DNA of 64,000 nt from an uncultured Paracoccaceae bacterium (GCA_934500835.1 CAKSTR010000004.1:124001-188000); one strand, 5' to 3'; positions 1-13,997 are shown, counted from the first letter of the stretch. Notes: generated from the letters alone by a model not told the origin. Program-made: numbers and translations.

Positions 1-892
1 GCACCTCGCCATAGACCGAATAGGCGGCCGTGGTGGTGACGCCCGCGACAAGGCAGAAGGCCAGCAGGTTGACCGGCAGGCCCCAGAGGTTGCCCTTGCG
101 CAGGGCCTTCTCATCCGTCGCATAGCGCGAGAAGTCGCAGAAGTTGAGGTAGAGTGCCGCGAAATAGGTGATCCAGGTGGCCGCAACGGCGGCAAGGGCG
201 GCAAAGCTGCCCGGGGCCGCGGTGACTCCTGCCCCCGCGGTGGCGGCGATCAGCACGTCCTGCGGGATCTCGGACCCGAAGGAGAAGGTGCCCGCCTTGA
301 TCACCAGATAGACCGCCAGCACCAGCATGACGATCCAGACCGCCGGACCGGCCCAGTCCTGGAAGCGGCGCACCGTCTCCATCCCGTTCTGGATGATCAG
401 AAGCTGCGCGCCCCAGACCACCAGAAAGCAGATGAACATCAGGCTGGAATGGCCAAGGAAGGTGCTGGTCTGGTGGAACTCCAGCAGGGCGGGGCTGCGG
501 ATCAACAGCGCCACCAGCGCGCCCGCCGCGGCCGCCGTCTGCGCGCCATACCAGAAGCAGGCGACAACGGCGCGGATCAGCGCCGGGGCATTGGCCCCGA
601 ACGTGCCGAAGGAGGCGCGCGCCAGCACCGGAAAGGGCACGCCGGTGCGCACCCCGGCATTGCCGACCAGCGACATCAGGAAAAAGATCACCAGAGAGCC
701 GATGCCGATGGCAATCACGAAATTCAGGAAACTGCCGCACAACAGAAACAGGCTGGCGGCAAGATAGTAGCCCCACAGGCTGTGAACGTCCGATGTCCAG
801 ACGTTGAAAATCGAAAACGCGCCCCACTTTCGTTCGGTGGCAGGCGCCAAATCCTCGTTGTGCAACGAGGGTGACGGGTTGACGAGTGTCAT
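1..892 (-). CDS. NCS1-family nucleobase/hydantoin-type permease, N-terminal part
   Basis: Inner-membrane transporter of the nucleobase:cation symporter-1 family, which takes up cytosine, purines, hydantoins or allantoin; the substrate cannot be told from this fragment. About 297 residues are present and the C-terminal third lies beyond the left edge. The start ATG (890-892) follows a GGAAGGG ribosome-binding site. Near the N-terminus the protein reads WGAFSIFNVWTSDVHSLWGY, a family hallmark, followed by alternating hydrophobic segments with RTGVPFPVLARASFG and later a NFCDFSRYA motif typical of TM8. It is transcribed leftwards, away from the amidotransferase gene. What is inferred is only the fine substrate; the family call is firm. 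Confidence 0.85.
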   Translation of the reverse strand, partial: MTLVNPSPSLHNEDLAPATERKWGAFSIFNVWTSDVHSLWGYYLAASLFLLCGSFLNFVIAIGIGSLVIFFLMSLVGNAGVRTGVPFPVLARASFGTFGANAPALIRAVVACFWYGAQTAAAAGALVALLIRSPALLEFHQTSTFLGHSSLMFICFLVVWGAQLLIIQNGMETVRRFQDWAGPAVWIVMLVLAVYLVIKAGTFSFGSEIPQDVLIAATAGAGVTAAPGSFAALAAVAATWITYFAALYLNFCDFSRYATDEKALRKGNLWGLPVNLLAFCLVAGVTTTAAYSVYGEV

Positions 893-1065
893 GACTGTCC
901 CTTCCAGTTCTGGATCGGCGGCCCCCGTTTGCCGGGGGTCCTGCCGTGGGTCCAGCTAGCGTGCATTCAAAGACCGAAACAATGCAGGCAATCGCGATAT
1001 GATTTTTCGTGATTTTTTGAAAAACCTGTAGAAATGAATCGGAAATGGCTGCTGTCTGGCCTGTC

Positions 1066-1860
1066 TCAGGCCGCGGAAACCAGCCGGCAGGGCAGGAAGG
1101 TTTCCACCCTCACGCTTTCGCCTTCGAAGGTGCAAAAGCTGGCTTCGGGCACCTCGGTCCAGCCGCCTTCGTCCGCCTCAAGCGGTTCTGACACCACCGC
1201 CATGCCCTGACGGATGTCGGACCAGCGATGATAGAGACTGGGCGCGGCCTCATCCGTGGCGTAGCGCACAGCGTAAAGCCGCAGCCCGTCCGACAGCGCC
1301 GCCGTCATCCGCAGATGCGGCGCCGCACCCTTTTCGCGCGCCAGGCGGATGAAACGGGCCGAGGCGCGTTCCAGCGCGCCGCGCGGATCGTCATCCAGCC
1401 CTTCGGCCACGGCGGCCAGGAACAAGGCCTCGGAATCGGTCGCGCCCTTGCGGTAAGGGTAAAGGTGATCGGGCACCATCATGTCGGCGTCACGGCGGAA
1501 CTTCTCATATCCGCCGATCTGGCCGTTGTGCATGAAGCTCCATGCGCCATGCACGAAGGGGTGACAGTTGTTGCGGCTGGTGGCCGTGCCGGTCGAGGCC
1601 CGGACATGTGCCAGAAACAGCCCGGATTTCACCTGCGCCGTCAACGACTTGAGGTTCGGGTCCGACCAGGCCGGCATCACATCGCGGTACAGCCCGGGTT
1701 CGGGCCGATCACCATACCAGGCGACGCCGAAGCCGTCGGCATTGATGGCGGTGTGGCATTGCGTGGCGCAATGGGACTGGTGGATCAACGAATGGCCGGG
1801 GCGGCTGACGATCTCTTCCAGAAAGATCGGCGCCCCGGAATAGGCGGCCCAACGGCACAT
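1066..1860 (-). CDS. class II glutamine amidotransferase (EgtC/YafJ type)
   Basis: A 264-residue stand-alone class II (Ntn-type) glutaminase domain. After removal of Met1, Cys2 of MCRWAAYSG would be the N-terminal nucleophile that hydrolyses glutamine. The fold is supported by AHVRASTG, the NCHPF motif and FMHNGQI, which bind glutamine in this family. Homologues include EgtC, which acts on gamma-glutamyl-ergothioneine intermediates, and uncharacterised YafJ proteins. No ergothioneine genes are nearby, so EgtC function is not supported here. The gene lies downstream of alaS and the DUF1330 gene on the same strand, separated by 105 bp holding two inverted repeats, so it probably has its own transcript. 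Confidence 0.85.
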   Translation of the reverse strand: MCRWAAYSGAPIFLEEIVSRPGHSLIHQSHCATQCHTAINADGFGVAWYGDRPEPGLYRDVMPAWSDPNLKSLTAQVKSGLFLAHVRASTGTATSRNNCHPFVHGAWSFMHNGQIGGYEKFRRDADMMVPDHLYPYRKGATDSEALFLAAVAEGLDDDPRGALERASARFIRLAREKGAAPHLRMTAALSDGLRLYAVRYATDEAAPSLYHRWSDIRQGMAVVSEPLEADEGGWTEVPEASFCTFEGESVRVETFLPCRLVSAA

Positions 1861-1896
1861 CAGTCCTGCCTCATGTCTTTAGCCACCGGTTTGGCA

Positions 1897-1958
1897 CCTG
1901 TGCTGATTTTTCTGGAGAGTAGCACGGATCAGCACAGGCTGGCGTGAAATTTCACGCC
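1897..1958. repeat. two adjacent inverted repeats between DUF1330 and amidotransferase genes
   Basis: Arms of 11 bp (CCTGTGCTGAT at 1897-1907 and its complement at 1928-1938) flank a 20-nt spacer. Immediately beside them is an 18-bp perfect palindrome, GGCGTGAAA/TTTCACGCC (1941-1958). In the minus direction the palindrome comes first after the DUF1330 stop. It could end the alaS transcript, although no T-run follows. The wider repeat lies just upstream of the amidotransferase start and could be an operator. Confidence 0.5.
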
Positions 1959-1965
1959 GGGCACC

Positions 1966-2259
1966 CTATTCGCCGACCTCTTCCACCACCACCAGATCCC
2001 GCACGCTTGCGCCTTTGGCATGGGCCAGCGCAGCCTGATAGGCGGGCGAGTTGTAGCATTCGAGCGCCTTTTCCAGCGACGGGAAGCGCGCCACGACATT
2101 GCGCTTGCGGTCATTGCCTTCCAGCTGGACGTAGCGCCCGCCGCGGGCAAGGAAGACGCCGCCATGTGCGGCAATCGCCTCGGTCGCGCCCTTGGCATAT
2201 TGGCCATAGGCCTCGACATCGGTCACATGGACATGGGCAATCCAGAGAGCAGTCGGCAT
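1966..2259 (-). CDS. DUF1330 family protein
   Basis: A 97-residue ferredoxin-like alpha/beta-barrel (dimeric ABM-type) protein of the DUF1330 family, which has no settled function. The start is taken at ATG 2257-2259 (MPTALWIAHVHV), one base after the alaS stop, with a GGGGGATAAG ribosome-binding site inside the end of alaS. An upstream in-frame start would overlap alaS and lacks family similarity. Family features are the VTDVEAYGQYAKG segment, GGxYVQLEG, FPSLEKALECYNSPAYQ and the terminal VVVEEV strand. The position suggests translational coupling to alaS. No catalytic role is claimed. Confidence 0.85.
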   Translation of the reverse strand: MPTALWIAHVHVTDVEAYGQYAKGATEAIAAHGGVFLARGGRYVQLEGNDRKRNVVARFPSLEKALECYNSPAYQAALAHAKGASVRDLVVVEEVGE

Positions 2260-2260
2260 C

Positions 2261-4915
<2,655 letters not shown>

Positions 4916-5004
4916 GTTGCGGGGCCTTTCCGGGGAATTCAGGCAATCGGCAATCGTTTAGCCCTGCTTTTCGGGGCTGTCCACGCCGGATTGCGACAGG
5001 ATGG

Positions 5005-5032
5005 AAAAAGGCCGGAGGGGGTGCCTCCGGCC
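5005..5032 (-). terminator. intrinsic terminator of recA
   Basis: Arms GGCCGGAGG (5010-5018) and CCTCCGGCC (5024-5032) form a perfect 9-bp GC stem with a 5-nt loop. On the minus strand it is followed at once by five T residues (5009-5005). It lies 34-60 bp beyond the recA stop and is a textbook rho-independent terminator. Confidence 0.9.
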
Positions 5033-5065
5033 GATCCGTCGTTGCAAAGGCGTGGGGTGCAGGCG

Positions 5066-6139
<1,074 letters not shown>

Positions 6140-6187
6140 AACGTTCTCCTTATTCCACAGCCACCCCGGAGCGGCAATGCTGCCAGT

Positions 6188-6202
6188 GTTCCGTCTATGT
6201 TC
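6188..6202 (-). promoter_or_regulatory. LexA (SOS) box of recA
   Basis: GTTC-CGTCTAT-GTTC is an exact match to the alphaproteobacterial LexA consensus GTTC-N7-GTTC. It lies 49 bp upstream of the recA start. Its 7-bp spacer coincides with the predicted -10 element of the recA promoter, so bound LexA would block RNA polymerase directly. Confidence 0.9.
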
Positions 6203-6220
6203 TCGCCCTTATGAGATCAA
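6192..6220 (-). promoter_or_regulatory. predicted recA promoter
   Basis: On the minus strand TTGATC (6220-6215) is followed after 17 bp by TAGACG (6197-6192). TAGxxx -10 elements recur in this window, for example at the tRNA-Gly gene. The -10 lies within the LexA box spacer. Confidence 0.5.
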
Positions 6221-6342
6221 AACGGGAACAATACAACCAGTTTGTCGTAAAATCAGCTTTTGCCGATTTTCCTTAAGGGATAGTTTACGCCGGTGATGAA
6301 AAACGCCCCGCAAAGGGGCCACGGGCAGGAAAAGGGGCGGCG

Positions 6343-6942
6343 ATGCTGGTGTTCTGGGAGGCGCGGCTGGCATTTCTTGCCACGCCGAAGACGGGGTCGA
6401 CCGCGATTGCGGCCGCACTCGAATCACTGGCCGCCGTATCGATCCAGCGCCCGCCGGTGCTGAAGCACACCACAGTCCACCGCTATCGCCGTTTCGTCGG
6501 CCCCTATCTGGAAGCCGCCTCCAAGGCGGACTGGACCGTTGTGGCCATGATGCGCGAGCCGCGGGACTGGCTGGGCTCCTGGTACCGTTTCCGCCAGCGC
6601 GAGGGCACCGAGGAGGACAAGTCCACCCTTGGCATGAGTTTCGACGATTTCGTCCGAGCGTGGTGCGACGACCCGCGCCCGCCCTTCGCCGATGTCGGCA
6701 GCCAGGAGCGGTTCCTGCGTCCACGGCAGGGCCAGGGCGTGGATCGCCTCTTCCGGTACGAGGAAATCGATACCTTCGTCCATTTCCTCGAAGACCGGCT
6801 GGATTGCGAGATCATCCTGCCGCGCCTGAACGTCTCGCCCCCCGGCCAGACCGGGCTGTCACCCGCGACAGAGGCCCTTCTGCATCGCACCGCCGCCGCC
6901 GATTTCGCGCTTTACGACAGCCTGACCCACCCCGAGGCCTGA
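6343..6942 (+). CDS. sulfotransferase-like protein
   Basis: A 199-residue protein with the two PAPS-binding signatures of the sulfotransferase superfamily. The 5'-phosphosulfate loop is ATPKTGSTA (residues 14-20) near the N-terminus. MREPRDWLGSWYRFR is a 3'-phosphate loop with the conserved Arg and Ser. It is shorter than most sulfotransferases and no acceptor can be named. Rhodobacteraceae homologues are sometimes labelled gamma-glutamyl kinase, which the sequence does not support. The start follows an AAAAGGGG ribosome-binding site. It is divergent from recA and convergent with cckA, with only 28 bp to the cckA stop. Confidence 0.7.
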   Translation: MLVFWEARLAFLATPKTGSTAIAAALESLAAVSIQRPPVLKHTTVHRYRRFVGPYLEAASKADWTVVAMMREPRDWLGSWYRFRQREGTEEDKSTLGMSFDDFVRAWCDDPRPPFADVGSQERFLRPRQGQGVDRLFRYEEIDTFVHFLEDRLDCEIILPRLNVSPPGQTGLSPATEALLHRTAAADFALYDSLTHPEA

Positions 6943-6970
6943 ACCGGGCCGTCCTGCCCCGTCCCTGCGG

Positions 6971-9337
6971 TCAATGCAGCTGTCCCTGCACGGTCTGCGT
7001 CAGGTCGTTCAGCGAAAAGGGCTTTGGCAGGAAGACAGAATTCGGGATACGGGCCTGATCGGCCGACAGGACATCCTCGGTATAGCCGGAGACAAAGACC
7101 ACCTTCACCTCCGGCCGGTCCTCAAGCGCGCGCTTGACCCAGGTCGGCCCGTCCATCCCCGGCATCACCACGTCGGTGACGAAGACGTCCACCTCCAGAC
7201 CGGGGTCCGCCAGCGTCGTCAGCGCCTCTTCGGCGTTCTCCGCCTCAAGCACGGTATAGCCGCGCAGCCGCAGTGCCCGGCTGGCAAAGGCCCGCACCGG
7301 CGCCTCGTCCTCGACCAGAAGGACGACACCCTCGGTCTTGCGGATCATCAGCTTCTTCGGCATCTCTTCGGGCGGGAGCACGACGGTCTCGGCTTCGGTG
7401 ACCTCATGCACGGGGAAGAACAGCTCGAACACCGTGCCCTTGCCGGCCTCGCTGGCGACGAAGATATAGCCGCCCGATTGCTTGACGATGCCATAGACGG
7501 TCGAGAGGCCAAGGCCCGTCCCTTCGCCCACCTTCTTTGTGGTGAAGAAGGGTTCGAAAATCTTCGGCAGCCGGTCGGCCGGAATGCCGCTTCCGGTGTC
7601 CAGAACCCGCACCAGCGACCAGGCCCCCGCCGGGATGATGGCCCTGTCCCGCGCCAGCGGTTCGGCCAGCGTCACCGCCTCGGTCTCGATGCGGATCGCG
7701 CCGCCATCGGGCATGGCATCGCGGGCGTTCACCACCAGATTCATCAGCACCTGTTCAACCTGGCGCTTGTCGGCCCGGATCGGCGCCAGCATCGGATCAT
7801 GCGCCAGTTTCAGCGCGATCTTCTCGCCCACCAGCCGGTTCAGAAGGTGGGTCAGGTCGGAGAGAAGATCCTGCAGGTCCAGCGTCTCGGGCTTCATCGT
7901 CTGCTTGCGCGAGAAGGCCAGCAGCTGATTCACCAGCCCCGCAGCCCGGTTGGCGTTCTGCCGGATCTGGTCCAGATCGGCGTAATCGGCATCCTCGCGG
8001 CCGTGGTTCAGCAGCAGAAGATCGCAATGGCCGGAGATTGCCGTCAGAAGATTGTTGAAATCATGGGCAATTCCCCCCGTCAGCTGGCCGATTGCCTGCA
8101 TCTTCTGGCTTTGGGTGAACTGCGCCTCAAGCTTCTTCAGCGCCGTCGCATCGGACAGCACCGCCAGAGCGCCAGGCCGGCCCTGTTCCACGATCCGACG
8201 CAACTGGAGTTGCACGAAGCTTTCCTCGGAGGCGCGCCGGACCCGCAACACCTCCGAGCCTGCGGGCAACCGTTCGGTCACGACATCCGACAGCCAGTCC
8301 GCGACGGGGCGGCCAAGATCCTCGAACAGATCGTGGAACGACAGGTCCGTCACCGGCATGTCGCCCAACAGCGCCCGGGCCTCCTTGTTCAGGATGCGCA
8401 GGCTGCCGTCGGCGGCGAATTTCATCATCGCCACCGGGACATTCTCGAAATCGGTGCTGACGGTATCGCCGTCGCGGTGGTCGCCGGCGGGCAGAAGGAA
8501 GATCTCGCGCCGGTCGCCCAGGCCTTCGACCTCGGCCACGACGGCACGCAACGGGCCGTTCAGCCCGTGAACCTGCACCTCTTCCCCGCTGGCGAAGCGG
8601 GGTTGCAGGAAGATGCGGTCCAGCCGTTTCGGCCGCTCGCCCAGAAGGCGGCGCATCGCCTCGTTCGAGAAAAGCACCACGCCGCCGCGGTTCACCACCA
8701 CCATCGGCAGGCTCAGCCCTTCGGCGCCGCGACCGGTGGGGCTGCGATCCTGGAATTCCTCGATCCGCCACAGAAAGCGGTTGTCGGCCACCCGATGCGC
8801 AGAAAGCCGCATATGGCCGCGGCGCGTCACCACATCCTCGCGCGCGGCCCCCGCACCCGCAGCGCGCGATTGCAGACGGAACAGCACGGCCGAGGGCGAA
8901 GCGAACTGCTCGTGCAGCACCGCCACCAGCGTTGCGACCGGCGCGTCGCCGAACCGGGCCATGGCCGAGGCGTTGCGGAACAGGATCCTGCCCAGATCGT
9001 CGGTCGAGAAACAGGGGGCGGCGTCCTCTCCCACCAGCAGGGTCAGGTGCCGGGTCAGCCGGGTCTCGCGCGCCCGTTCGACCCAGGCGAGGCCGCGGAC
9101 GAACAGCGTCAGCCCGGTCAGCCCGAGGCCGGCCAGCACCAGCGCGGCCTGCGTCGCCCGCCCTTCGGCCACGACGGCCAGCGCAAGGCTGATCACGGCC
9201 GCGGCAAGCAGCCACGCCACGCGCGACGACAGCCCGCGTGAGGCGGACATCACCGCCCTGAGTTCGGTTTCCGGTCGTAGCACCTGTCCCTCCAGACGGA
9301 TTCGGGCCGTCGCGGCAGCGACGCTTCGTCGGGCCAT
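6971..9337 (-). CDS. cckA: hybrid sensor histidine kinase CckA
   Basis: Membrane-anchored hybrid kinase that, with ChpT, controls phosphorylation of the master regulator CtrA (motility, gene-transfer and cell-cycle functions in alphaproteobacteria). It has 788 residues. Two N-terminal hydrophobic helices lie around residues 36-80. PAS-like sensor regions follow. The HisKA box IAHDFNNLLTAI has its phosphoacceptor at about His425. An HATPase domain carries LDTGSGIP, FEPFFTTK and GTGLGLSTVYG. A C-terminal receiver domain carries the phospho-acceptor Asp at about residue 722 (FVTDVVMPGMDG). The HDFNNLLT box is diagnostic of CckA. Met30 (9250) is an alternative start, and neither start has a perfect Shine-Dalgarno. 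A full CtrA-type box lies upstream. Confidence 0.93.
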   Translation of the reverse strand: MARRSVAAATARIRLEGQVLRPETELRAVMSASRGLSSRVAWLLAAAVISLALAVVAEGRATQAALVLAGLGLTGLTLFVRGLAWVERARETRLTRHLTLLVGEDAAPCFSTDDLGRILFRNASAMARFGDAPVATLVAVLHEQFASPSAVLFRLQSRAAGAGAAREDVVTRRGHMRLSAHRVADNRFLWRIEEFQDRSPTGRGAEGLSLPMVVVNRGGVVLFSNEAMRRLLGERPKRLDRIFLQPRFASGEEVQVHGLNGPLRAVVAEVEGLGDRREIFLLPAGDHRDGDTVSTDFENVPVAMMKFAADGSLRILNKEARALLGDMPVTDLSFHDLFEDLGRPVADWLSDVVTERLPAGSEVLRVRRASEESFVQLQLRRIVEQGRPGALAVLSDATALKKLEAQFTQSQKMQAIGQLTGGIAHDFNNLLTAISGHCDLLLLNHGREDADYADLDQIRQNANRAAGLVNQLLAFSRKQTMKPETLDLQDLLSDLTHLLNRLVGEKIALKLAHDPMLAPIRADKRQVEQVLMNLVVNARDAMPDGGAIRIETEAVTLAEPLARDRAIIPAGAWSLVRVLDTGSGIPADRLPKIFEPFFTTKKVGEGTGLGLSTVYGIVKQSGGYIFVASEAGKGTVFELFFPVHEVTEAETVVLPPEEMPKKLMIRKTEGVVLLVEDEAPVRAFASRALRLRGYTVLEAENAEEALTTLADPGLEVDVFVTDVVMPGMDGPTWVKRALEDRPEVKVVFVSGYTEDVLSADQARIPNSVFLPKPFSLNDLTQTVQGQLH

Positions 9338-9352
9338 AGGAGATGCAACTTG

Positions 9353-9368
9353 TTAAGCAGGTCTTAAC
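9353..9368. promoter_or_regulatory. CtrA-type binding site upstream of cckA
   Basis: TTAA-GCAGGTC-TTAAC exactly matches the full CtrA consensus TTAA-N7-TTAAC. It ends 16 bp before the annotated cckA start, in the 69-bp gap between cckA and the upstream methyltransferase gene. A direct CtrA-to-cckA feedback is inferred from position only. Confidence 0.6.
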
Positions 9369-9406
9369 CGAGGCCGGAATTCAGCCGAAAGTGGTATCAA
9401 TCAAGA

Positions 9407-10551
9407 TCAAACTCTTGCCAGGATCGCAAGGCCAAAGCCGTCGCCGCCCCGCAACGGCGTGAAGCGGAAACTGTCGCGCAGCGTCCAGCCCCGGTTGCGG
9501 GCCAGAAAGGCGGCCAGCTGATCCTCGTTCTCGTCGTGCAACAGCGAGCAGGTGGCATAGGCCACCACGCCGCCCGGCGCACAAAGCCGCGCCGCGCGAT
9601 CCAGGATCTCTGCCTGCAGGGTCAGCAGCGCCCGCAGCTTTTCCTCGGTCAGCGCCCATTTGCCCTCGGGGTCGCGCCGCCAGCTGCCCGAGCCGGAACA
9701 GGGCACATCCGCCAGCACGGTGTCGAAGGGCGCCTGCGCCTCGGGGCGGTCGGTCAATATGACCTTCGCGCCGGCGCGGGCGGCGCGGGCCGGCAGGTCG
9801 GCCATCCTGCGCGGGTTGGCATCATGGGCGTAGAGCTTCAGCCGCGCCCTTGCGGCCAGGGCCAGGGTCTTGCCGCCGCCGCCTGCGCAAAGGTCCAGCA
9901 CCTTCGCTCCGGCTGTCACGGGGACCGCTTCGGCAACGGCCTGCGAGGCGGCGTCCTGCAACTCGACCAGCCCATTGCCATACGCCTGCGTATTGACAAT
10001 CTTCCTTGCGTTTCCAGTGACTTCCAGCGCGAAGTTCGACAAGGGATGCGCCCGTGTCGTGATCTCTTCCGCGGCCAGCGCCGCCATCGCGGCCTGGGGC
10101 GTGGCTTTCGCCGCATTGACCCGCAGGAAGACCGGCGCCCTTTGGCGCAGCGCCTGCAGGACGGGCACGAACTCCGCCCCCAGCGATTCCTGCAGCCGGG
10201 GCGCCAGCCAGTCCGGGCAATCCAGCGCCTCCAACCCGTCAGGGGCGTGTCCCGGCCCGTCGGGGGCCGTGGCCGGGCCATGGGGGGAGCCGTCGAACCA
10301 CAGCGTCTCGGCGCCCGCAGTCCGGGCCGCGCCAAGGACCAGGCCGCGCCCGGTCATCGCACCGCCAAGTGCTGCAAACGAGCGTCGGCAGCGCAGCGCG
10401 TCATAGACGATGTCGCGCACCGCCGCCCGGTCGCCCGAGCCGGCATAGCGCGCCGCACGGCCCCAGCCGGTCAGCACCTTCTCGGCCGGCTCTCCGGCCA
10501 GAACGCGGTCCAGCACGCCGATGGCCGCGGCCGCCCGCGCCGCAGGGGTCA

Positions 10552-10552
<1 letters not shown>
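9407..10552 (-). CDS. RsmB/NOL1-NOP2-Sun family RNA (cytosine-5) methyltransferase
   Basis: SAM-dependent methyltransferase for cytosine C5 in rRNA or tRNA, closest to RsmB-like proteins. Residues 1-140 resemble the NusB-like/RsmB N-terminal region (EKVLTGWGRAARYAGSGDRAAVRD). The Rossmann domain has VLDLCAGGGGKTLAL for SAM. Both catalytic cysteines are present: the PCSGSGSWRRDPEGKW motif IV and the nucleophile in YATCSLLHDENEDQ. Length is about 381 residues, somewhat shorter than E. coli RsmB. The ATG at 10550-10552 overlaps the guaB stop as TGATG, giving translational coupling; a GTG one codon earlier is also possible. It probably forms an operon with guaB. Confidence 0.88.
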
Positions 10553-12039
<1,487 letters not shown>

Positions 12040-12151
12040 TCACGCGAGGGGCGGAAAGGCAAGCGGCATTCGGGCGCTTTCTCCCGCATCTTGGGCTTGC
12101 ACCCGGCCCGTCCCCATGCAGATTGTGGCGCGATCCGTGGGGAGAACAGGG

Positions 12152-12841
12152 ATGCGCATCGCCATCGTCGAGAATACCGCTGCAACCAACCATGGCCAGG
12201 TCGGCGTGGCGCTGCATGAGGCGGGCGCAAGGATAGACCTTTACAAGCCCTGGACCGGCCAGCCCCTGCCTGACAGCGTCGATGCCGATGCGCTGGTGGT
12301 CTTCGGGGGCGAGCAATCGGCGCTGGATGACCATACGCACCCGTATCTGCCAAAGCTGGCGCAGCTGATGGCGGATTACACCGCGACGGAGCGGGCGGTT
12401 CTCGGCATCTGTCTCGGCTCGCAGGTGCTGGCGCGGGCGTTCGGCGCACAGAACCTTCTGGGCAAGACGCCCGAGTTCGGCTGGATGCCTGTGACCCTGA
12501 CGGATGAGGGCGCGGCGGACCCGGTCCTTGGCGCCCTGCCCCGGACCTTCCCGATCTACCAATGGCACTCGGACACGTTCACCCTGCCCGAAGGCGCTGT
12601 GCAACTGGCCCGGTCGGCGGCGGTTGCGCAGCAGGGGTTCCGCATCGGCCGCGCCAGCTATGGCACCCAGTTCCATTTCGAGGCCAATCGCGCCGTCGTC
12701 CGCGACTGGAAGCGCAGCTTCGGCGATCTCATGGCAGCCTCCAAGCCCGTCTGGGCCTTCGAGGAAGAGGCCGCCACCCTTGGACGCGCCGCCGATGGCC
12801 ATGGGCTGACCATCGCCCGCGCCTGGGTGGCGCAGATCTGA
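12152..12841 (+). CDS. class I glutamine amidotransferase (GMP-synthase-like, GATase1)
   Basis: A 229-residue stand-alone GATase1 domain. The catalytic triad is complete: Cys87 in LGICLGSQ, with His175 and Glu177 in GTQFHFE. This type (PF00117, GuaA-like N-terminal half) releases ammonia from glutamine, or hydrolyses gamma-glutamyl compounds such as gamma-glutamyl-polyamines; the substrate is not evident here. A GGAG ribosome-binding site precedes ATG 12152. It is divergent from guaB across about 150 bp. A link to purine metabolism is suggested only by that position. Confidence 0.85.
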   Translation: MRIAIVENTAATNHGQVGVALHEAGARIDLYKPWTGQPLPDSVDADALVVFGGEQSALDDHTHPYLPKLAQLMADYTATERAVLGICLGSQVLARAFGAQNLLGKTPEFGWMPVTLTDEGAADPVLGALPRTFPIYQWHSDTFTLPEGAVQLARSAAVAQQGFRIGRASYGTQFHFEANRAVVRDWKRSFGDLMAASKPVWAFEEEAATLGRAADGHGLTIARAWVAQI

Positions 12842-12896
12842 CACCCGCTCCCGCGGGATCTGGCGGCGGCGACCACCCGCCGCGCCAAAGCGGCCC

Positions 12897-13898
12897 TCAG
12901 GCCTCGGCGGCGTTGGTCCTGGCGGCCAGCCTGCCATCCGGCCACAACCTGATGACCTGCCACATCACCCAAGGGATGAAGCCAAGCGCCAGCACCAGAA
13001 GCGCGAGGCCCGCCCAGACCAGCGCCCCCTCCTGCGCCAGAAGTGCGGAGGACAGCGCCACCAGCGGAAAGGTGAAGGCGCCCCAGAACGGCGAGAACCC
13101 GCTTTCCATGACCCAGCGACCGCAGACCAGAAGGGCCAGCATCAGCGCCGCCCCCAGCACCGCCAGAACCAGCGATGCCGTGCCCTGCCCGCTCATCCCC
13201 GCGACCAGCGACAACAGGGCGGCAGGGGCGACATGGATCGCCAGCAGGGGCCGCAGCGGCGCGGGCGGCACCCGGCGCACCAGTTGCACAAGGCTGATCC
13301 CCCAGATCGCCAGCGCCACCGGCAGCGTGCCCCAGAACAGCACCTGCGCCAGCGTGTAGAAGCCCAAGGGAACCGCCGCCAGCCCGCCGATGATGAAGCC
13401 GACGAAGCTGAGGTGCCAGACCGGCGTCACCCCGCGCGCCTCGGCCGGCAGGCGGGCCAGCGTGACGATGATGGCCAGCGCCAGCGCGGCGTGCAGCAAA
13501 AGCCCGCCAAACAGCATCGCCTGTGCGGCAAGGGTCGAGAAGGGCACCAGCAGCGCCGCGATCGCCAGGGCGCCGGCCGTTGCGGCGGCCAGCCCGGCCC
13601 TGCCCGGCAGCGTGCGCAACTCTTCCCACAGCACCCCGGGGCGGCGGGCCAGTTTCCCGGCATAGGACAGGGCGGCAAACCCCCACAGTGCCAGGGCAAT
13701 CCCGGCCAGCAGGTCCGCCGCGTCCAGCGGCAGTTGCAGCGCGTAAAGCCCGCGCCGCAAGGCCAGCACCAGCCCGATCAGCCCAAGGATCGGCGAAAAC
13801 ACCGCCGGCGGCATCCGCGCGAACCGCGCCGGACGGCGTGGCGGGAATTCAGGCGGCGGATAGGCCCGGGGGCGGTGACGGGCAGGCTCCTGAGGCAT
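12897..13898 (-). CDS. TehA/SLAC1-type (TDT family) membrane transporter
   Basis: About 333 residues with a proline-rich, positively charged N-terminal tail (to about residue 28), then roughly ten hydrophobic helices starting FSPILGLIGLVLALR. The spacing and GVTPVWHLSFVGFIIGG resemble the tellurite-resistance/dicarboxylate transporter family (TehA, Mae1, SLAC1 anion channels). Substrates of such proteins include malate, sulfite and nitrate; none can be assigned here. The start at 13898 follows a strong AAAGGAGG ribosome-binding site; a longer frame upstream has no such site. It stands alone between the amidotransferase (convergent) and the PhyH gene. Confidence 0.8.
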   Translation of the reverse strand: MPQEPARHRPRAYPPPEFPPRRPARFARMPPAVFSPILGLIGLVLALRRGLYALQLPLDAADLLAGIALALWGFAALSYAGKLARRPGVLWEELRTLPGRAGLAAATAGALAIAALLVPFSTLAAQAMLFGGLLLHAALALAIIVTLARLPAEARGVTPVWHLSFVGFIIGGLAAVPLGFYTLAQVLFWGTLPVALAIWGISLVQLVRRVPPAPLRPLLAIHVAPAALLSLVAGMSGQGTASLVLAVLGAALMLALLVCGRWVMESGFSPFWGAFTFPLVALSSALLAQEGALVWAGLALLVLALGFIPWVMWQVIRLWPDGRLAARTNAAEA

Positions 13899-13997
13899 GG
13901 ATGGCCTCCTTTCGCCCCATCCGAACCACGCCCGCCGCAGCACTTCAAGCCGCAATGGCGCCGCAGCCCGCCGCAAGGGCGTGGCAACGCGGGCGCA

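Noticed and set aside
6343-6942. Gamma-glutamyl kinase
   Set aside because: Homologues carry this label, but the sequence has PAPS-binding loops and no amino-acid kinase motif.
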